DNA of 6,209 bases from Bacteroidota bacterium (lineage in GTDB: Bacteria; Bacteroidota; Ignavibacteria; Ignavibacteriales; Melioribacteraceae): contig JAKAMS010000157.1 in the NCBI GenBank assembly GCA_021812745.1, forward strand, positions 1 to 6,209. Reading direction: 5' to 3'. The notes under the pieces are model-generated. The model searched no databases and was not told the origin of the DNA. It saw only the letters and a list, made by a program, of their open reading frames with translations. Shown one piece after another: positions 1 to 5,556 of this stretch; the first letter of the stretch is position 1, and each line of letters begins with the position of its first letter. Made by a program: the position numbers and the translations under genes.

Positions 1-617
1 TCTTTGTAATTGACCGGAAGATACTGAAGCTCAGTTGCTTTGATCTCTATATTTCTTTCTTCAAGCGCTTTCTGCATAGAACCGTATTCCTGAAACGGCG
101 CATAGATATAAATGAATTCATCGTCATTGGAAAAATCATCTAGTCCAGAGTCAATCAATTCTAACTCTAAATTATCTAAATCGGTACCTGCGGATTTTAC
201 AGCTTTGAATAATCCTTTCCTTTCGAACATGAAAGCAATGGAACCGGTAGTACCTAACGATCCTTCGTGTTTTTTAAAGATATGACGGACGTTCGCTACG
301 GTTCTTGTCGGATTGTCTGTAGCGCATTCAACAACCACACCAATTCCGTGAGGACCATATCCTTCATAAATAATTTCCTGGTATCCGGACGTGTCTTTAG
401 AAGAAGCTCTTTTAATTGCGGCTTCAACTTTATCTTTTGGCATGTTAACGCTTTTAGCGTTTTGGATTGCAATCCTAAGTTTAGAATTTGATTTTTGATC
501 GGGTCCGCCTGCTTTTACGGCAATCTCGATCTCCTTTCTAACTCTATTAAAAGCTTTGGACATTCTTGCGTAACGCGCAAACATTACATGCTTTCTTGTT
601 TCGAAAATTCTTCCCAT
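1..617 (-). CDS. yebC: YebC/PmpR family (TACO1-like) protein, 3' end outside window
   Basis: The minus strand is open from an ATG at 617-615 to the window edge: 205 codons plus two bases. It begins MGRIFETRKHVMFARYARMS, the N-terminus I know from Bacteroidota-type YebC in place of the AGHSKW type. Family landmarks follow: an AVKAGGPD segment (residues 33-40), NSKLRIAIQNAKSVNMPKD (44-62), YEGYGPHG (84-91) and a C-terminal alpha/beta region. Family members run to about 240 residues, so roughly 35 are missing only because of the window edge. YebC proteins were named as transcriptional regulators; more recent work, including the mitochondrial relative TACO1, links the family to translation, notably of proline-rich stretches. 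I cannot tell which role applies. No good SD precedes the start; instead a four-codon ORF ends in a TAATG overlap with it. The gene is divergent from the trp leader. Confidence 0.93.
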   Translation of the reverse strand, partial: MGRIFETRKHVMFARYARMSKAFNRVRKEIEIAVKAGGPDQKSNSKLRIAIQNAKSVNMPKDKVEAAIKRASSKDTSGYQEIIYEGYGPHGIGVVVECATDNPTRTVANVRHIFKKHEGSLGTTGSIAFMFERKGLFKAVKSAGTDLDNLELELIDSGLDDFSNDDEFIYIYAPFQEYGSMQKALEERNIEIKATELQYLPVNYK

Positions 618-668
618 TATTTTTTACTCATAGTTTGTTAATTAATCTATAACTCATTTTTCGGTGGT

Positions 669-701
669 CAAATTTACAAATTCATTTGCAATTTTCTGAA
701 A
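669..701 (-). promoter_or_regulatory. candidate yebC promoter (Bacteroidota -33/-7 type)
   Basis: On the minus strand TAAATTTG (676-669) fits the Bacteroidota -7 consensus TAnnTTTG. A TTTC, one base from the -33 TTTG, lies at 701-698, 21 bases away. A 5-2-5 dyad CAAATTCATTTG (677-688) sits in the spacer and could be an operator or chance in AT-rich DNA. Transcription would start near 663, just upstream of two tiny ORFs that precede yebC. Confidence 0.4.
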
Positions 702-771
702 TCAAAATAGCCCACCTTTCTGTAAATATTACTTTTTTGAATACAAAATCACAAAAATTATAATTCTCTCA

Positions 772-802
772 TTGACAAAACCGGATTTCTGTTATACATT
801 TG
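772..802 (+). promoter_or_regulatory. promoter of the trp leader-trpB2 unit
   Basis: TTGACA at 772-777 supplies the upstream element. TACATTTG at 795-802 matches the Bacteroidota -7 consensus TAnnTTTG exactly, with 20 bases between TTG (772-774) and TA. This is the best promoter match in the window. The transcript should start near 806-810, immediately before the leader ATG at 811, so the leader peptide would have a 5' UTR of a few bases at most. Confidence 0.7.
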
Positions 803-810
803 CAACCAAG

Positions 811-879
811 ATGACAAACGAAAAGAACATAGCAAATAAAAATTGGTGGTGGTGGAGAAATATTTCTCTGCTATCCTAA
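811..879 (+). CDS. trpL: trp leader peptide, 22 aa with four consecutive Trp codons
   Basis: A 22-codon ORF runs from ATG 811 to TAA 877-879. It starts MTNEKNIANKN, is followed by TGG TGG TGG TGG at 844-855, and ends RNISLLS. Four tandem codons for the rarest amino acid, just downstream of a promoter and just upstream of a U-tract hairpin and a tryptophan synthase gene, are the hallmark of a ribosome-mediated attenuator; the peptide itself need have no function. No SD is visible before the ATG (CAACCAAG), and the predicted transcription start is only a few bases upstream, so initiation may be leaderless. A ribosome waiting at any of the Trp codons would reach to about 856-867, leaving 867-876 free to pair; one at the stop codon would cover it. 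The ORF is too short for usual gene callers. Confidence 0.9.
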   Translation: MTNEKNIANKNWWWWRNISLLS

Positions 880-933
880 TGCTTTAAATAGATTTTAACA
901 ACAAGCCGTGGATGGTAGAACCGTTCACGGCTT
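848..933 (+). promoter_or_regulatory. trp attenuator: pause hairpin (1:2) and antiterminator (2:3)
   Basis: Two alternative helices can be drawn from the sequence. Hairpin 1:2 pairs 848-859 (GGUGGUGGAGAA) with 864-875 (UUCUCUGCUAUC): 12 bp, four of them G-U, with an AUAU loop. Antiterminator 2:3 pairs 867-876 (UCUGCUAUCC) with 910-919 (GGAUGGUAGA): 10 bp with two G-U and no mismatch. Segment 3 is the upper 5' side and loop of the terminator at 903-937, so 2:3 and that terminator exclude each other. Segment 1 lies within the Trp codons and segment 2 is the last codons of the leader ORF, the spacing needed for ribosome stalling to choose 2:3 over 1:2. The architecture matches the classic enterobacterial trp and his attenuators. 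Confidence 0.85.
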
Positions 934-937
934 TTTT
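903..937 (+). terminator. attenuator terminator T1 (3:4)
   Basis: AAGCCGTGGATGG (903-915) pairs with CCGTTCACGGCTT (921-933) over 13 uninterrupted bp, two of them G-U, around a UAGAA loop. A run of six T (932-937) overlaps the stem base. This is a strong Rho-independent terminator upstream of trpB2, and its 5' arm is the target of the leader-encoded antiterminator. Its 3' arm (segment 4) also has an exact complement downstream at 944-953. Confidence 0.9.
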
Positions 938-943
938 GTATAC

Positions 944-978
944 AGCCGTGAACTTCCATTCAGCGGCTTTTTTATTTT
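944..978 (+). terminator. second tandem terminator T2 (5:6)
   Basis: AGCCG (944-948) pairs with CGGCT (964-968), and TGAA (949-952) with TTCA (959-962), with G963 bulged and a CUUCCA loop. Six T (968-973) and then ATTTT follow. It resembles T1 in sequence: AGCCGTG recurs at 904 and 944, and a C(A/AG)CGGCTTTTTT tail recurs at 926 and 961, so it may be a duplicate. Its 5' arm (segment 5) can instead pair exactly with the T1 3' arm (923-932 with 944-953), which would abolish both hairpins together. Confidence 0.72.
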
Positions 979-998
979 ATACATAATAGGAGGTTCAC
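948..998 (+). promoter_or_regulatory. trpB2 ribosome binding site with SD-sequestering helix (5:7)
   Basis: AGGAGG at 988-993 lies five bases before the trpB2 ATG and is the strongest SD in the window. GUGAACUUCC (948-957) can pair with GGAGGUUCAC (989-998): 10 bp with a single G-U, covering the SD except its first base and running up to the start codon. The strand that hides the SD is the same segment 5 used in T2 and in the anti-T1 helix 4:5. Pairing is seen by hand; translational control is inferred. Confidence 0.6.
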
Positions 999-2345
999 AT
1001 GTCAAGCAACAAAATAGTTTTTCTCGATCAGTCTCAAATGCCTACTCACTACTATAATATTCTTGCGGATTTACCCAAACCGATGGATCCGCCGTTGCAT
1101 CCCGGTACAAAGCAGCCGATTGGTCCGCAAGACTTATCCGCAATCTTTCCAATGGAATTGATCAAACAAGAAGTCTCACAAGAACGGTTCATAGAAATTC
1201 CGGATGAAGTACGAGATCTTTACAAATTGAGTCGTCCAACTCCGCTAATCCGTGCGAGCAATCTTGAAAAAGCTTTAGGAACGCCAGCAAAAATTTATTT
1301 TAAGTATGAAGGTGCAAACCCAACCGGAAGTCATAAAACAAATACATCATACGCGCAGGCATATTACAACAAAAAAGCTGGAATTAAAAAACTTGTAACG
1401 GAAACAGGAGCCGGGCAGTGGGGCAGTGCGCTTGCTATGGCTTGCAAACATTTCGGTTTGGAGTGTGAAGTGTTTATGGTGAAGGTGAGCTACAATCAGA
1501 AGCCGTACCGTAAGACTTTTATGAAATTGTTCGGCGCTGAAGTGCATGCCAGCCCATCAATTTATACTAATGCCGGAAGAAATATTCTAAACAACGATCC
1601 CGATTCACCAGGCTCACTTGGGATAGCAATCAGCGAGGCAATTGAAGTTGCGGCACAGCGGGAAGACACAAATTACAGTTTAGGAAGTGTGCTCAATCAT
1701 GTGCTTCTTCATCAGACAATCATTGGAGAGGAAGCGCGCATCCAAATGGAAATGGCTGGCGCTTACCCTGATATTGTAATTGGATGCCTTGGCGGCGGAA
1801 GTAATTTTGCTGGAATTGCATTCCCATTTTTACGCGATAAACTTACCGGTGTAAAGAAAGATCTAAAAGTAATTGCTGTTGAACCGGCATCGTGTCCTAC
1901 TCTTACAGAAGGCAGGTATGAATATGATTTTGGCGATGAAGCCGGAATGACACCGCTAATGAAAATGTACACACTCGGACATGATTTCATACCACCCAAG
2001 ATTCACGCAGGCGGTTTGCGTTATCATGGCGCTGCGCCGTCCGTTTCATTGCTTTATAACACTGGTGCAATCAGTGCAAGTGCATACGAGCAGCTGGATG
2101 TGTTTCAAGCTGCGCAGTTCTTCGCCCAAACTGAGGGAATTATTCCTGCGCCAGAAAGTTCTCACGCAATTAAAGAAACAATTGTGCAAGCTTTACGGTG
2201 CAATGAAACAGGAGAGGCAAAGACCATTCTGTTTAATCTATCCGGCAATGGATTTTTAGATTTGGGCTCATATGAAATGTTTTTAGAAAATCAGCTTGAG
2301 AATTATTCCGGCGAAACAAAATATGCAGATGTTACGGTAGGATGA
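999..2345 (+). CDS. trpB2: TrpB2-type tryptophan synthase beta chain (PLP-dependent)
   Basis: This 448-residue protein makes L-tryptophan from L-serine and indole. It belongs to the longer TrpB2 subfamily, not the roughly 400-residue TrpB1 that partners TrpA. Visible landmarks are the TrpB2-like N-terminal extension with [20 protein letters not shown] (14-33), RPTPLIRA (79-86), the PLP lysine K113 in GSHKTN, the catalytic glutamate E135 in ETGAGQWG, the PLP phosphate loop GCLGGGSN (262-269), HAGGLRYHG (336-344) typical of TrpB2, and LSGNG (414-418) near the C-terminus. No key residue is missing. The ATG is fixed by AGGAGG five bases upstream. No trpA or other trp gene is adjacent, which fits indole salvage or an auxiliary beta chain, though the rest of the pathway may lie elsewhere. 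It is the evident target of the Trp-codon attenuator upstream, so it should rise when charged tRNA-Trp is scarce. Confidence 0.95.
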   Translation: MSSNKIVFLDQSQMPTHYYNILADLPKPMDPPLHPGTKQPIGPQDLSAIFPMELIKQEVSQERFIEIPDEVRDLYKLSRPTPLIRASNLEKALGTPAKIYFKYEGANPTGSHKTNTSYAQAYYNKKAGIKKLVTETGAGQWGSALAMACKHFGLECEVFMVKVSYNQKPYRKTFMKLFGAEVHASPSIYTNAGRNILNNDPDSPGSLGIAISEAIEVAAQREDTNYSLGSVLNHVLLHQTIIGEEARIQMEMAGAYPDIVIGCLGGGSNFAGIAFPFLRDKLTGVKKDLKVIAVEPASCPTLTEGRYEYDFGDEAGMTPLMKMYTLGHDFIPPKIHAGGLRYHGAAPSVSLLYNTGAISASAYEQLDVFQAAQFFAQTEGIIPAPESSHAIKETIVQALRCNETGEAKTILFNLSGNGFLDLGSYEMFLENQLENYSGETKYADVTVG

Positions 2346-2358
2346 TTTTTTAGTTTTA

Positions 2359-2386
2359 GCAGAGGCGGAACATCTTCCGTCTCTGC
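2359..2386 (+). terminator. hairpin after trpB2, probable terminator
   Basis: GCAGAGGCGGAA (2359-2370) pairs with TTCCGTCTCTGC (2375-2386) over 12 bp with one G-U around a CATC loop, 14 bases after the trpB2 stop. The stem is strong but the tail (AATATTTGC) is a poor U-tract, so termination may be partial or the hairpin may instead stabilise the mRNA 3' end. Confidence 0.5.
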
Positions 2387-2393
2387 AATATTT

Positions 2394-2409
2394 GCATAAC
2401 CAATTATGC
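2394..2409. repeat. 6-4-6 inverted repeat upstream of the membrane protein gene
   Basis: GCATAA-CCAA-TTATGC is a perfect 16-base dyad 39 bases before the ATG at 2449. It could be an operator for the downstream gene or, as RNA, a small hairpin followed by a moderately U-rich stretch. No clear -7 element (TAnnTTTG) is seen in 2387-2448. Confidence 0.4.
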
Positions 2410-2448
2410 TTCATTAACTTTTCATTCAAAATAAAATGATACAGAATA

Positions 2449-3102
2449 ATGAATTCGGTTTTGCAAATATTTTTAAGCAGCTTGCTGCTTAGTTTGGTTC
2501 ACGCTTCAATCCCAAGTCATTGGCTTCCGTTAATTGCTATTGGAAAAGCGGAAAAGTGGACAGACAAAGAGACGGTAACCGTAACTGCGATTACCGGCGC
2601 GTCTCACACAATCAGTACGGTAATTATCGGAATCATTGTCGGTTTAGTCGGTTATAAACTATCAGAGTCGTATCATTATATTACTCATATTGTAGCGCCG
2701 ATAATTTTAATTCTTCTTGGGTTTATCTATTTGTTCTTGGAATACCGTCACAGTTTAATAAGTACCACGCATCAACATCACCACATTCATGTTGATGAAA
2801 TAATTGAAAAACGGAAGAGTAAAAGATCAATTGTATTTACTCTGAGTGTAGCAATGTTCTTCTCGCCGTGTCTGGAAATAGAAGTATACTATTTTACTGC
2901 AAGCCGCCTGGGCTGGCTGGGAATTGGAATTGTTTCAGTCGTTTATTTTTTTGTTACTGTTCTTGGAATGATGTTTCTGGTTCACTTTGCATCAAAGGGA
3001 GTTCGTAAGCTCAACTGGCATTTTCTGGAACATCATGATAAGCTGATAAGCGGGATTGTACTTGTGCTGGTTGGCTTGCTTGCCTTTTTTGTGGAATATT
3101 AA
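2449..3102 (+). CDS. polytopic membrane protein with His-rich loop, possible metal transporter
   Basis: The 217-residue protein shows about six hydrophobic segments, near residues 5-30, 45-68, 77-97, 128-150, 155-178 and 197-215. Conserved-looking polar motifs lie inside or beside them: HASIPSHW (18-25), GASHTIST (50-57) and SPCLE (139-143). A hydrophilic loop (about 100-127) carries THQHHHIHVDE, a likely metal-binding patch, and separates two halves of three segments. The pattern recalls NicO/RcnA-like, UreH and LysE-superfamily transporters, whose members move Ni2+, Co2+ or other small solutes, but the diagnostic HX4DH nickel motif is absent, so I call no substrate. The start has no clear SD; ATG 2449 is the only one that gives a full first membrane segment. 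It may be partly co-transcribed with trpB2 through the hairpin at 2359-2386. Its 3' end converges on the S46 peptidase gene. Confidence 0.8.
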   Translation: MNSVLQIFLSSLLLSLVHASIPSHWLPLIAIGKAEKWTDKETVTVTAITGASHTISTVIIGIIVGLVGYKLSESYHYITHIVAPIILILLGFIYLFLEYRHSLISTTHQHHHIHVDEIIEKRKSKRSIVFTLSVAMFFSPCLEIEVYYFTASRLGWLGIGIVSVVYFFVTVLGMMFLVHFASKGVRKLNWHFLEHHDKLISGIVLVLVGLLAFFVEY

Positions 3103-3120
3103 ATACCGAAAGTGCCTCAA

Positions 3121-3169
3121 AACAAAGTGAAGAATCAGAAATCAATTATTAGTGACTCTTCACTTCGTT
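3121..3169. terminator. hairpin between convergent genes
   Basis: AAGTGAAGA (3125-3133) pairs with TCTTCACTT (3157-3165). The helix extends outward by AAC/GTT (3121-3123 with 3167-3169) and inward by TCA/TGA (3135-3137 with 3153-3155), each across one A-C mismatch. It fills the 79-base gap between the two convergent genes. The U-rich side (GTTTTG) follows on the minus strand, so it serves the S46 gene best; the plus-strand tail is poor. Confidence 0.55.
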
Positions 3170-3181
3170 AAGTTCAAAAAC

Positions 3182-5392
3182 TTAGTTTACTCCAATTTCT
3201 TTTAGTAATGTATCTGCACCACCGATTTTATCCATTACCCATAAAACGTAACGGATATCAACGCCAATTGAGCGGCTGTATGATTCATTCCAAGCAAAGT
3301 CATTTATTGTTGCTTCAAATGCACGGTCAAAGTTAACGCCTATCAAATTTCCATAAGCGTCAAGAACCGGACTGCCGGAATTTCCGCCGGTAGTATCCAT
3401 ATTATAAAGCATTGCAACCGGAAGTTTGCCGCTCTTCTTACTCACATATTTCCCAAAGTCTTTCTTAGCATAGGCAGCGCGGAGTTTATCGGGAATTACA
3501 AAATCCTCATCACCGGTAGCGCCTTTTTCAATTACGCCGTCAATAGAAGTAAACGGCTCCATATAAACAGCATCAGCTGGATTGTATCCTTTAATATATC
3601 CGTATGTAAGCCGCAGCGTACTGTTTGCGTCGGGAATAAATCCTACCTGTCCGGCGGGCATGTTGGTTTTTTTCCATTCCATTTTTACATCAACAAGATC
3701 GCCATAAAGTTTGTTCAGCTTCCCTTCGTTTTTCTGGCTCTCTTTATCACTGGCTTGAGTTTGCATTTTAATTTTTTTTGCAAAAATAAAAAGCGGGTCC
3801 TGCATTTCGGCAATCTCTTTCGGCGATTTCTTTAAGAGTGAATCAAAAAATTCTTTATCCCGGATTTTGGAATTTGAAATGTTATTAGAAACAAAATCTT
3901 GAAAAGTTTCTTCCGGATGTATTCCGTTACCTTCTAGGATTTCATCAACAGCTACTATGCGCGATGATTCCTTAAATCCATTTGCATCCATTAACATTTT
4001 GACTAGCATTGTTTCTTCAAAGTCGGGGTTGTAATTCTGTTTTATAGATTCAATTCTGCTTAGAGTCTGCTTAATATTTTTTTCTTGATATGCCGGGCTT
4101 CTTTCTTCTTCCGGTTTCTGCATCTCGTCAGCATAGCTAAGAATAAAGTTTGCTAATGAAAGAGTTGTTGAGAAAGAATTAATCTGTCTTAACCACAAGT
4201 CCGCTTGAGCATTTTGATTGACCAAATCAAATACATTATGAATCTCTTCCAGCAAATTTCCGTATTTGGCTTTCAGCTGCGGATTGGAATTGATAAAATT
4301 CTGAAGTTGTTTTTCCTCTTCTTGTTTCTGTGCGATGAGATTTATCTTTTTTAGTCCTTTAATTTTTCCTTGATAATTTTTCATCGTGTTCGCTAATCCT
4401 TTTATCCGGCTGGCAAATGCAAGTGTAAGTTCTTTGTTGCCTGCGCTGATTTCCTGCATTGTCTCAATAGCATACTGATATAAATTGGAAATGTATGGAA
4501 GTAAATAATCCTGTTGATATTTCATATACTGAGATGGACGGTGACGAAAAGTTCTTCCAGGATAACCAAGTTGGAAAACAAAATCTCCCGCTTCAACTCC
4601 ATTCGGATTGATTTTTAAAAACTTTTTCGGTTTAAATGGGACATTCTCTTTAGAGTAAGTTGCAGCTTTGCCGTCTGGTGCAACATAAGCGCGCATGATT
4701 GAAAAATCACCTGTGTGGCGCGGCCAAACCCAGTTATCCGTTTCACCGCCAAAGTTGCCAATTGATTGTGGCGGCGCAAAAACAAGTCTTACATCACGTA
4801 TTACACGGTACTTAAACAAAACATAAGTTTTACCTGCAAACATTTCTGAGACATCGGCTACGATAGATTCTTTTTCGTTTGTAGCAGCATCTGATAACTC
4901 TTTAGTCTTTTGTGCGATCATTTTTGTGCGTTCAACGGGGTCGGTAATGTTTTTAATAGCATCAAGAATTACATCGGAAACATCTTGATATGATTCGGTA
5001 ATTTTGCATGTATAACCTTGCGAAGGTATCTCTTCTGCTTGAGTTTTTGCGTAGAATCCATTCTCAAGATAATTTTTTTCTACTGTGCTCGCGCGTGTAA
5101 TCGCGCCGAAAGCACAATGATGATTTGTAATAATCAGTCCGTTTTCGGAAATGAATGATCCGGTGCAACCGCTCAATTGTACCAATGCATCAACGAGACT
5201 TACTCCGTTTGGGTTGTAAACTTCTTTCGTGTCAATTTTTAATCCTGCTTTTTGCAGATCAACTTTATCAATTTCACTCAATGGATACATTCCTTCTTCC
5301 GGAGAAGCTGGAATCATTCCTAAAATAAATGTAAGCGAAAAGGTAATTGTAAAAAGTTTCAAAAATTTGGATATCCAATGACTGCGCAGCAT
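3182..5392 (-). CDS. S46 family dipeptidyl-peptidase, DPP11-like (Asp/Glu-specific)
   Basis: The 736-residue exported serine peptidase should remove dipeptides from the N-terminus of oligopeptides outside the cytoplasm. A signal peptide (LFTITFSLTFILGMIPAS after a basic N-region) leads to the mature-end motif EEGMYPLSEI typical of S46. The triad is the His in TNHHC (91/92), an Asp in GGETDNWVWPRHTGDF (D219) and S672 in GGNSGSPV. A long helical insertion between the Asp and Ser parts matches the S46 cap domain. Arg690 lies 18 residues after the Ser (NFDR), the place where DPP11 has Arg and DPP7 has Gly, so cleavage after Asp/Glu at P1 is predicted. I chose ATG 5392 because GGAG lies five bases upstream and the signal peptide follows directly. 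The frame stays open to ATG 5473, but that start would put 27 extra residues before the signal and lie upstream of the likely promoter. Confidence 0.93.
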   Translation of the reverse strand: MLRSHWISKFLKLFTITFSLTFILGMIPASPEEGMYPLSEIDKVDLQKAGLKIDTKEVYNPNGVSLVDALVQLSGCTGSFISENGLIITNHHCAFGAITRASTVEKNYLENGFYAKTQAEEIPSQGYTCKITESYQDVSDVILDAIKNITDPVERTKMIAQKTKELSDAATNEKESIVADVSEMFAGKTYVLFKYRVIRDVRLVFAPPQSIGNFGGETDNWVWPRHTGDFSIMRAYVAPDGKAATYSKENVPFKPKKFLKINPNGVEAGDFVFQLGYPGRTFRHRPSQYMKYQQDYLLPYISNLYQYAIETMQEISAGNKELTLAFASRIKGLANTMKNYQGKIKGLKKINLIAQKQEEEKQLQNFINSNPQLKAKYGNLLEEIHNVFDLVNQNAQADLWLRQINSFSTTLSLANFILSYADEMQKPEEERSPAYQEKNIKQTLSRIESIKQNYNPDFEETMLVKMLMDANGFKESSRIVAVDEILEGNGIHPEETFQDFVSNNISNSKIRDKEFFDSLLKKSPKEIAEMQDPLFIFAKKIKMQTQASDKESQKNEGKLNKLYGDLVDVKMEWKKTNMPAGQVGFIPDANSTLRLTYGYIKGYNPADAVYMEPFTSIDGVIEKGATGDEDFVIPDKLRAAYAKKDFGKYVSKKSGKLPVAMLYNMDTTGGNSGSPVLDAYGNLIGVNFDRAFEATINDFAWNESYSRSIGVDIRYVLWVMDKIGGADTLLKEIGVN

Positions 5393-5397
5393 AAATT

Positions 5398-5447
5398 CTC
5401 CTAGATAGGTTGATCCAAAAATAATATTATGTTGAAGAAAAACGAAA
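5398..5447 (-). promoter_or_regulatory. candidate promoter and SD of the S46 peptidase
   Basis: On the minus strand TATTTTTG (5423-5416) fits TAnnTTTG, and TTTC (5447-5444) stands 20 bases upstream at the -33 position. GGAG (5401-5398) lies five bases before ATG 5392. A start near 5410 gives a 5' UTR of about 18 bases and places the promoter inside the longer reading frame, supporting the 5392 start. Confidence 0.5.
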
Positions 5448-5489
5448 TCAATGGAAAATGTATTGTTTCCCACTTAAATGGAGGAAATT

Positions 5490-5514
5490 TTCCTAAATTA
5501 AAAGCTGATTCAGC
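5490..5514 (-). terminator. weak terminator-like hairpin after the barrel gene
   Basis: On the minus strand GCTGAATCAGC (5514-5504), a short stem of 4-5 bp, is followed by TTTTAATTT. It lies about 43 bases past the stop of the upstream minus-strand gene. The stem is short, so this is only a possibility. Confidence 0.25.
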
Positions 5515-5556
5515 GATTCGAAAAAAAGAAGAAATTACGATTCGGAATTAAGATCA

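Noticed and set aside
267..491. Plus-strand ORF of 74 codons
   Set aside because: It is antisense to well-conserved yebC coding sequence and its translation shows no recognisable feature.
806..998. T-box or tryptophan-binding riboswitch in the leader
   Set aside because: No T-box consensus is seen, and the translated Trp codons with matching alternative helices explain the region better.
1347..1999. Two minus-strand ORFs (66 and 78 codons) within trpB2
   Set aside because: They are shadows of trpB2, whose motifs cover this stretch in frame; no SD or promoter supports them.
1981..2259. Plus-strand ORF of 92 codons in another frame of trpB2
   Set aside because: It overlaps conserved trpB2 sequence (HAGGLRYHG to LSGNG) and has no independent start signal.
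5514..5544. Direct repeat CGATTCG (5514-5520 and 5538-5544)
   Set aside because: Only two 7-base copies around an A-rich stretch; chance is likely, and no array or mobile-element ends are visible.
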